DNA from: Rhodoferax sp. OV413
Lineage (GTDB): Bacteria > Pseudomonadota > Gammaproteobacteria > Burkholderiales > Burkholderiaceae_C
NCBI GenBank assembly: GCA_945861785.1
Contig: CAMAWD010000031.1
Coordinates: forward strand, 1-62,304
Direction: 5' to 3'
Length of the DNA: 62,304 nucleotides
Shown here in pieces: positions 56,822-62,304 of this stretch (position 1 is its first letter; each line of letters begins with the position of its first letter). The notes beneath the pieces were generated by a model, which saw only the letters and a program-made list of their open reading frames with translations, did not search any database and was not told the DNA's origin. The position numbers and the translations under genes are program-made.

Positions 56822-56932
56822 TCAGCCACCCAACACAGCCATCTTGAACATGAAACCCGCGAAAAACACAACGGCCACCGACGCCAGGATCAGCGCCAGC
56901 CGCAGATTGGATTTTTTTTGCTCGGGTGTCAT
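56822..56932 (-). CDS. 36-residue cytochrome oxidase small assembly protein
   Basis: A very short gene between ctaD and ctaG: MTPEQKKSNLRLALILASVA followed by VVFFAGFMFKMAVLGG and a stop. One membrane helix after a charged start. Its stop is 3 bp before the ctaG start, and ctaD ends 21 bp upstream. I recall proteins of this size and pattern annotated as cytochrome oxidase small assembly proteins in beta-proteobacteria. Confidence 0.85.
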   Translation of the reverse strand: MTPEQKKSNLRLALILASVAVVFFAGFMFKMAVLGG

Positions 56933-56953
56933 GGCGTGGCAGCTACAGCCAGA

Positions 56954-58576
56954 TCAGCCAATGACACGGGTCGCAGCCGCGTTGAGCTTGGGCGGCGTTT
57001 CGAAGGTGTGAAACGGTGCCGGTGAGGCGATTTCCCACTCCAGCCCTTCCGCACCTTCCCACGGGTTCTGCTTTGCTTTTTCGCCCTTGCCACGCATGAC
57101 CGGGATGACGATCCAGAAGATGAAGTACACCTGTGCCAGGCCGAAAGCAAACGCCCCAACGCTGGCGATGGCATTGAAGTCGGCGAACTGCATCGGGTAG
57201 TCGGCGTAACGACGTGGCATGCCGGCCAGGCCCAGAAAGTGCATCGGGAAGAAGGTGATATTGAACGCGATCAGCGACAACCAGAAGTGGATCTTGCCAC
57301 GTGACTCGTCGTACATGACACCGGTCCACTTCGGGGACCAGTAATAGAAACCGGCGAACATCCCGTACAGAGAGCCGGCAACCAGGACGTAGTGGAAATG
57401 CGCCACAACGTAATAGGTGTCCTGCAACTGTATGTCGATCGGCGCCAGGGCCAGGATCAACCCGGTGAAACCACCCATCGTGAACACGAAGATAAAGCCT
57501 ACCGAGAACAGCATCGGAGTCTCGAACGTCATCGACCCGCGCCACATGGTGGCAATCCAGTTGAAGATCTTCACGGCGGTGGGTACCGCGATCAGCATCG
57601 TGGAGTACATGAAGAACAGCTGGCCGGTCACTGGCATGCCTGTCGTGAACATGTGGTGGGCCCACACGACGAAGCTCAGGATGGCAATACTCGAGGTGGC
57701 GTAGACCATCGATGCATAACCGAACAGGCGCTTGCGAGAGAACGCTGGCACGACCTGGCTGATGATGCCGAACGCCGGCAGGATCATGATGTAGACCTCG
57801 GGGTGGCCGAAGAACCAGAAGATGTGCTGGTACATCACCGGGTCGCCACCGCCGGCCGGGTTGAAGAAGCTGGTGCCGAAGTGGCGGTCCGTCAGGGTCA
57901 TGGTGATCGCACCGGCGAGCACCGGCATCACGGCAATCAGCAGGTAGGCAGTGATCAGCCATGTCCAGGCGAACATCGGCATCTTCATGAGTGTCATGCC
58001 GGGCGCACGCATGTTCAGGATGGTCACGATGATGTTGATCGAACCCATGATGGAACTGGCACCGAGGATGTGCAGGGCAAAAATGCCGGCGTCCATGCTG
58101 GGGCCCATCTGAAGGGTCAGCGGCGCATACAGCGTCCAGCCGGCCGCCGGGGCGCCGCCGGGCATGAAAAACGAGCCGACGATCAACAGGCCGGCAGGAA
58201 TCAGCAGCCAGAAGCTGAAGTTGTTCATGCGCGCAAAGGCCATGTCAGCAGCGCCGATCTGCAAGGGGATCATCCAGTTCGCAAACCCGACGAAACCCGG
58301 CATGATGGCGCCGAACACCATGATCAGGCCATGCATGGTGGTGAGTTGGTTGAACAACTCGGGGTTGACCAACTGCAGACCGGGCTGGAACAACTCGGCG
58401 CGAATCAACAGCGCCAAAACCCCACCGACCATCAGCATGGTCAGGCTGAACAACAGGTACAACGTGCCGATGTCCTTGTGGTTGGTGGCGAACACCCAAC
58501 GCCGCCACCCCGCCGGCGCACCGTGGTCATGGTGGTCGTCATGCCCGTGGCCGTGGTGGTCAAGTACTGCGCTCAT
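56954..58576 (-). CDS. ctaD: Cytochrome c oxidase subunit I
   Basis: 540 residues with twelve spans. A His-rich N-terminus (HHGHGHDDHHDHG) precedes WVFATNHKDIGTLYL. Heme a and a3/CuB ligands are seen in LTTMHGLIMVFGAIMPGF, WFFGHPEVYIMIL (CuB His with the Tyr cross-link position), AHHMFTTGM and VAHFHYVLVAG. Catalytic core of the aa3-type oxidase. ctaC lies upstream with 59 bp between. Confidence 0.98.
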   Translation of the reverse strand: MSAVLDHHGHGHDDHHDHGAPAGWRRWVFATNHKDIGTLYLLFSLTMLMVGGVLALLIRAELFQPGLQLVNPELFNQLTTMHGLIMVFGAIMPGFVGFANWMIPLQIGAADMAFARMNNFSFWLLIPAGLLIVGSFFMPGGAPAAGWTLYAPLTLQMGPSMDAGIFALHILGASSIMGSINIIVTILNMRAPGMTLMKMPMFAWTWLITAYLLIAVMPVLAGAITMTLTDRHFGTSFFNPAGGGDPVMYQHIFWFFGHPEVYIMILPAFGIISQVVPAFSRKRLFGYASMVYATSSIAILSFVVWAHHMFTTGMPVTGQLFFMYSTMLIAVPTAVKIFNWIATMWRGSMTFETPMLFSVGFIFVFTMGGFTGLILALAPIDIQLQDTYYVVAHFHYVLVAGSLYGMFAGFYYWSPKWTGVMYDESRGKIHFWLSLIAFNITFFPMHFLGLAGMPRRYADYPMQFADFNAIASVGAFAFGLAQVYFIFWIVIPVMRGKGEKAKQNPWEGAEGLEWEIASPAPFHTFETPPKLNAAATRVIG

Positions 58577-58635
58577 GCTGATTTCCTTCTCAATGCTCGA
58601 ACTTTGTCAAATCGAATTTGGCTGCCACACAAGGC

Positions 58636-59823
58636 CTACTTGCGGGCAAGCGCCACTTCAGCAGGCTGCACCAGCTGACCGGTCTTGTTGGACCAGTTGT
58701 TCTTGGTGTACGTGATAACGGCCGCCAGGTCGGTGTCGCTGAGCGTTTTCCAGGCAGGCATGGCACCGTTGTTCTGGCCATTGAGCAGCACGGCGATCTG
58801 CTTGGTCTTGTCGGCATCGAGCACCACGGCAGCGCCGTCCAAGGTCTTGATCGGGCCTGCACCCTTGCCGTTGGGCTGGTGGCAGGCAGAGCAGTTGGCC
58901 GCATACACCTTCTCGCCACGCTTGGTGATTTCTTCGGCGGTCCAGACCTTGGTCGGGTCGTCGGCCTTGGCCGCCATCTTCTTCTTTTCACCATCGACCC
59001 ATTTGGAGTAGTCTTCGGTGGACAGCACCTTGACGTGGATCGGCATGTAGGCGTGCTCCTTGCCACACAGTTCGGCGCACTGCCCGTAGAAGTCGCCGGT
59101 TTTCTCGGCCCGGAACCAGGTGTCGCGCACAAAACCGGGAATCGCGTCCTGCTTGATGCCAAATGCAGGCACCATGAAAGCATGGATCACATCGTTGGCG
59201 GTGGTGATGATGCGCACTTTTTTGTCAACCGGCACCACCAGCGGATTGTCCACCCTGAGCAGGTAGTCGTTGACTTCTTCCCCCGCCTTGGGGCCACCGG
59301 CGTCAGACATTGCGCGGTGTTTGGCGTCGATGGTGGAGACAAAACCGATACCCTCGCCCTCGCCCTTGAGGTAGTCGTAACCCCATTTCCACTGCATGCC
59401 GGTGGCCTTGATGGTCAGGTCGGCGTTGGTAGTGTCTTTCATGGCGACGATCACTTTGGTGGCCGGCAGTGCCATCAGGATGACGATGATGAAGGGGATG
59501 ATGGTCCAGATGATCTCCACGGTCACCGACTCGTGGAATGAAGCCGCCTTGTGACCAACCGATTTGCGGTGTTTCCAGATCGAATAGAACATCACCGCAA
59601 ACACCGCCACAAAGATGACGGTGCACAGAATCAGCATGAACCAGTGCAGCCATGCCTGGTCCGCCGCGATCCTGGTGACTGCGGGATGCAGATTGAGCTG
59701 GTTGACCGCCGGACCCCCGGGGAGGTCCTTGACCGCGTGCGCCGCGCTGAACGCCGCGGTGCCGGCCCATGCCGTGGCCGCCAGCATCGCGGAAGCCAAT
59801 TTGCCCAATATGCACTTCATCAT
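58636..59823 (-). CDS. ctaC: Cytochrome c oxidase subunit II with C-terminal cytochrome c domain
   Basis: 395 residues from ATG 59823. Signal peptide, two membrane spans, then the CuA domain with CAELCGKEHAYMPI (CxxxC, His and Met ligands) and GMQWKWGYDY. The extra C-terminal domain is a class I cytochrome c: CSACHQPNGKG (CxxCH) and the axial Met of NNGAMPAWKTLSD. So this is a caa3-style fused subunit. First structural gene of the oxidase operon. Confidence 0.96.
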   Translation of the reverse strand: MMKCILGKLASAMLAATAWAGTAAFSAAHAVKDLPGGPAVNQLNLHPAVTRIAADQAWLHWFMLILCTVIFVAVFAVMFYSIWKHRKSVGHKAASFHESVTVEIIWTIIPFIIVILMALPATKVIVAMKDTTNADLTIKATGMQWKWGYDYLKGEGEGIGFVSTIDAKHRAMSDAGGPKAGEEVNDYLLRVDNPLVVPVDKKVRIITTANDVIHAFMVPAFGIKQDAIPGFVRDTWFRAEKTGDFYGQCAELCGKEHAYMPIHVKVLSTEDYSKWVDGEKKKMAAKADDPTKVWTAEEITKRGEKVYAANCSACHQPNGKGAGPIKTLDGAAVVLDADKTKQIAVLLNGQNNGAMPAWKTLSDTDLAAVITYTKNNWSNKTGQLVQPAEVALARK

Positions 59824-59879
59824 GTTCACTTCTTGTTGCCTCAAATTGCCAAATTCGTGCGCGCCACGGCAGCCCGGGT

Positions 59880-60356
59880 TCACGCTGAGCGCAATGCCAT
59901 CCTGATCTCGCTCGCCAGCTGCGAGCGCAGTTCAGGACGGACATACCGGCCGACCTGCACCGTCCTGCCATGGGCCGACAGCTCGATCAGCGAGTTGTCG
60001 GCCGCCCCCGGCTCCACCCGCACCCATTCGCGCCGAAACTCGGACCGCTGCAGTTTGCCTCCACTCTCCAACTCGACCACCAACTGGCCGCCAGCCAGGC
60101 GGATCGTCTCGCCATCGGTAGCATGCCGCGCGTACACCGCGAACGCCGCACCAACGGCAACCAGCTCGATCCACGCGAACGGCAACACCAGCGTGGCACC
60201 CTGAAACCAGAATGCCGCGCCAATGGACAGAGACACCGCACACAACGAGGCATACAGCCAACCCAACTGGTACGGCGTCACCGAGCAATTGCGCCGCAAG
60301 AACCACTGGATATTTTGACCCTGCACCGTCGCGAAGCGAAAAACCAGATTCGTCAC
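59880..60356 (-). CDS. DUF2244 membrane protein
   Basis: 158 residues with two adjacent membrane helices (GWLYASLCAVSLSIGAAFWF and LVLPFAWIELVAVGAAFAVY) and a beta-rich C-terminal part (LAGGQLVVELESGGK, EWVRVEP, ELRSQLASEIRMAL). The arrangement fits DUF2244, which is often encoded beside ctaC. Function unknown. Confidence 0.88.
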   Translation of the reverse strand: MTNLVFRFATVQGQNIQWFLRRNCSVTPYQLGWLYASLCAVSLSIGAAFWFQGATLVLPFAWIELVAVGAAFAVYARHATDGETIRLAGGQLVVELESGGKLQRSEFRREWVRVEPGAADNSLIELSAHGRTVQVGRYVRPELRSQLASEIRMALRSA

Positions 60357-60490
60357 GCCTTATGCCACCCCCACACCGCACAGATCGCGGCATGAACAGC
60401 CAGAAAACCGGGGAAATGCCCTTGGATTACCTGTCAGGAATTGTAGCCCACCAACTTCGCTGGCCGAGGTCGGCGCAAGGCGGTGCTGCC

Positions 60491-61399
60491 TCACGCACGT
60501 CCGCCTGGCGTCGCACGGCCCTGCTGCAGCGCATGGCGCATCTCTTCGAGCGACAGGCTGGTCTCGCTTTTGATTGTCAGGCGCGGCCGCGCCTTGAAGG
60601 CGTGGCCGTAAATGACCTCGAACTCGAGCGCAATCTGGTCCGACGCCATCGGCACGGCCTGCCCCAGCAATTGGCCCATGGCGGCAAGCCAATCGCGGCC
60701 GCGCAGCCCGCCGAAACGCGCCACATGCAGGTTGCGCCCAAGTCCGCGCAACTCCTGCAACGCGCGCTGCGGCCCCGCAAACGTGAGTGTGATGCGCTCC
60801 ATGTCCATCACCGGCTCGGCAAACCCGCTGTTCACCAGCATGTCACCCCAGTCATGCATGTCGGTGAAGGCATGGGCAGGTGGCGGCCAGCCTGCAGCGC
60901 GCCAGGCCTCGCGCAAGCCGCGCAAAGTATCTGGGCCCAAGCAGGAAAACATCAGGAATCCGTCGGGCGCGAGCGCACGCTGCCAGGTTTGCAACAAGGC
61001 CTGGGGATCGGCGGCCATGTGCAGCGCCATGTTGGACCAGAGCATCTGCACCGCGCCATCACCGGGCGGCTCGAAGTGCAGCGCCGGCGCATTCCAGCGC
61101 GCGGGGTTCCACCAGGGCTTGTGCAGCGCCAGGGCAGCGGCCGCACTGCGTCGGGCGTCAGGCTCGACCACAAAACACGCCGCGCCGGGGTAACGCTGCG
61201 ACAAAGCCCGGTGCGCCGCGGTTCCACCTTGCAACGGTTCCCAGTGGCACCAGCTTTGTGGTGCCAGCTTGATCCACTGCAGCCGCTCCTCCATGCGCCT
61301 GGCCACTTCCTCGTGCAGCCACGGCGACCCGGCGGGCGGGCTGTGTTGCCAGCGTTTTGCAGCGACTGGGTCCAGGGTGGGTGGGAGTTCAGCGGACAT
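60491..61399 (-). CDS. BioC-like SAM-dependent methyltransferase
   Basis: 302 residues. A SAM-binding domain with weakly conserved motif I (ACFVVEPDARRSA), WSNMALHMAADPQALLQTW, FSCLGPDTLRGLREAW and FTDMHDWGDMLVNSGFAEPV followed by ERITLTFAGPQRALQELRGLG, which resembles BioC (malonyl-ACP O-methyltransferase of biotin synthesis). No other biotin gene is present. Divergent from comF. BioC is my first guess; a quinone-type methyltransferase is less likely. Confidence 0.8.
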   Translation of the reverse strand: MSAELPPTLDPVAAKRWQHSPPAGSPWLHEEVARRMEERLQWIKLAPQSWCHWEPLQGGTAAHRALSQRYPGAACFVVEPDARRSAAAALALHKPWWNPARWNAPALHFEPPGDGAVQMLWSNMALHMAADPQALLQTWQRALAPDGFLMFSCLGPDTLRGLREAWRAAGWPPPAHAFTDMHDWGDMLVNSGFAEPVMDMERITLTFAGPQRALQELRGLGRNLHVARFGGLRGRDWLAAMGQLLGQAVPMASDQIALEFEVIYGHAFKARPRLTIKSETSLSLEEMRHALQQGRATPGGRA

Positions 61400-61436
61400 G
61401 GATCAGGCTCGGCAGCCCGGCGAGTATATTGACTCC

Positions 61437-62153
61437 ATGTTCCGAAAGCTGCTCCAGGGCTTGTCGCGTCGCGTGTCAAGCCAATGCGCGGTGTGCCTTG
61501 CCTGGCCGGCGCAACCGGTCTGCGACGACTGTGTCGAGCGTTTTGCCCAGCCGCTCGCCCGGTGCAGCACCTGCGCCATGCCGCTGGCTTGCGGCACATC
61601 CCAGTGCGGCGCCTGCGTGCGTGAGCCGCCCCCCCTGGACGCCTGCGTCGCGGCGGTCGCCTACGGGTATCCCTGGTCCCGGCTGGTGGTCGAATTCAAG
61701 TTCCAGGAACGCCCTGGCTGGGCCGCGAGCCTGGCGCTGCTGATGCGCAGCGCACCCTGGGTGGAGCCTGCGCTGGACGCCGCGGACATCGTCATCCCGA
61801 TGCCGCTGTCTCCGAAACGCCTGCGCGAGCGCGGATTCAACCAGGCCTTGCAGCTGGCCCGCCACCTGGCCCCGGACAAGACCGACGCCGCTTTGCTGCT
61901 GCGGATTCGCCACACCCCACCCCAAACCGACCTGCACCGGGCCCAGCGGCTGGCGAACGTGCAACACGCCTTCGCCATCGAACCGCTGCGTGTGCAGGCA
62001 CTTGTCGGCAAACGGCTGGTGCTGGTGGATGACGTCATGACCAGCGGGGCTTCACTGCACGCGGCGGCGCGGGTGCTGCGGCAAGCCGGCGCATCGCATG
62101 TGACAGCGCTGGTGCTTGCGCGCGCAGACCTCGCCCAGGACAGACCAGCCTGA
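61437..62153 (+). CDS. ComF-family phosphoribosyltransferase-like protein
   Basis: 238 residues from ATG 61437. N-terminal zinc-finger-like [16 protein letters not shown] and [19 protein letters not shown], then [20 protein letters not shown], and the PRPP-loop [17 protein letters not shown]. ComF proteins act in DNA uptake and transformation; some are general salvage-type enzymes. An upstream ATG at 61399 would overlap the divergent start and is not needed. Confidence 0.93.
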   Translation: MFRKLLQGLSRRVSSQCAVCLAWPAQPVCDDCVERFAQPLARCSTCAMPLACGTSQCGACVREPPPLDACVAAVAYGYPWSRLVVEFKFQERPGWAASLALLMRSAPWVEPALDAADIVIPMPLSPKRLRERGFNQALQLARHLAPDKTDAALLLRIRHTPPQTDLHRAQRLANVQHAFAIEPLRVQALVGKRLVLVDDVMTSGASLHAAARVLRQAGASHVTALVLARADLAQDRPA

Positions 62154-62196
62154 CACCGCACAATGCCCCTGCCCATCGCACACCGCACCCCGCACC

Positions 62197-62304
62197 ATGT
62201 TCCACATCGTCCTCGTCGAGCCGGAGATTCCCCCCAACACCGGCAACATCATCCGGCTGGCCGCCAATACCGGCTGCAGCCTGCACCTTGTCGAACCTCT
62301 GGGT
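62197..62304 (+). CDS. trmL: tRNA (cytidine-34-2'-O)-methyltransferase TrmL, N-terminal part
   Basis: 36 codons to the window edge: [20 protein letters not shown] then [16 protein letters not shown]. This is the SPOUT-family start of TrmL, which methylates the wobble base of leucine tRNAs. Follows comF by 43 bp on the same strand; the rest of the gene lies outside the window. Confidence 0.93.
   Translation, partial: MFHIVLVEPEIPPNTGNIIRLAANTGCSLHLVEPLG

Overview
The window looks like chromosome of a beta-proteobacterium, most likely a Burkholderiales/Comamonadaceae member. It is GC-rich and densely coded. Its conserved blocks (hrcA-nadK-recN, rapZ/mutY, mutM, lolB-ispE-tRNA-Gln-prs-rplY-pth, coaD-rsmD-M16 pair-ftsY, and rpoH followed by a complete cytochrome aa3 oxidase locus) are arranged as I know them from that family, and it carries orphan Bug-type solute receptors. 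This is inferred from gene content; no database was searched.

Left edge (1-968): the lower-GC end of an integrated element. It holds the N-terminus of a tyrosine integrase running off the window, a complete tRNA with anticodon CAT interrupted by a 207-nt group I intron of the Azoarcus tRNA-Ile type, a rho-independent terminator, an AT-rich spacer, and a second, broken 5' half of a CAT tRNA where the element meets the chromosome. I read this as an element that split a host tRNA gene and brings its own intron-bearing replacement.

Core block 1 (969-15701): HrcA heat-shock repressor, NAD kinase, RecN, RapZ, MutY, a dynamin-like GTPase, MutM, a TPR protein, LolB, IspE, tRNA-Gln, PRPP synthetase, L25, Pth and a small secreted protein.

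Transport and hydrolysis block (15756-25750): a ferredoxin, a five-gene peptide-type ABC importer, an amidase and a TTC38-like TPR protein in one direction, then a universal stress protein and an alpha/beta hydrolase. Core block 2 (25759-30840): CoaD, RsmD, two M16 peptidase-like proteins and FtsY.

Accessory block (30921-49494): first a decaying ynjBCD-type ABC transporter in which all three genes carry large internal deletions, plus a 29-codon remnant of a nitronate monooxygenase, interleaved with intact genes. Then a GntR-controlled cluster matching the sulfolactate module (SuyA, SuyB, SlcC-like and ComC-like dehydrogenases, Bug receptor), and a LacI-controlled sugar-acid module (IlvD/Edd dehydratase, HpcH/HpaI aldolase, Bug receptor, Gfo/Idh dehydrogenase, SDR) with a perfect 14-bp operator palindrome. 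Together these suggest a sulfo-Entner-Doudoroff-like route feeding sulfolactate desulfonation, though an aldehyde dehydrogenase and a lactonase are not in the window.

Core block 3 (49543-62304): rpoH preceded by a perfect CIRCE element, which links it to HrcA at the other end of the window; then SCO, heme O and heme A synthases, a SCO-like protein, SURF1, two or three tiny membrane proteins, CtaE, CtaG, CtaD, CtaC, DUF2244, a BioC-like methyltransferase, ComF and the start of TrmL.
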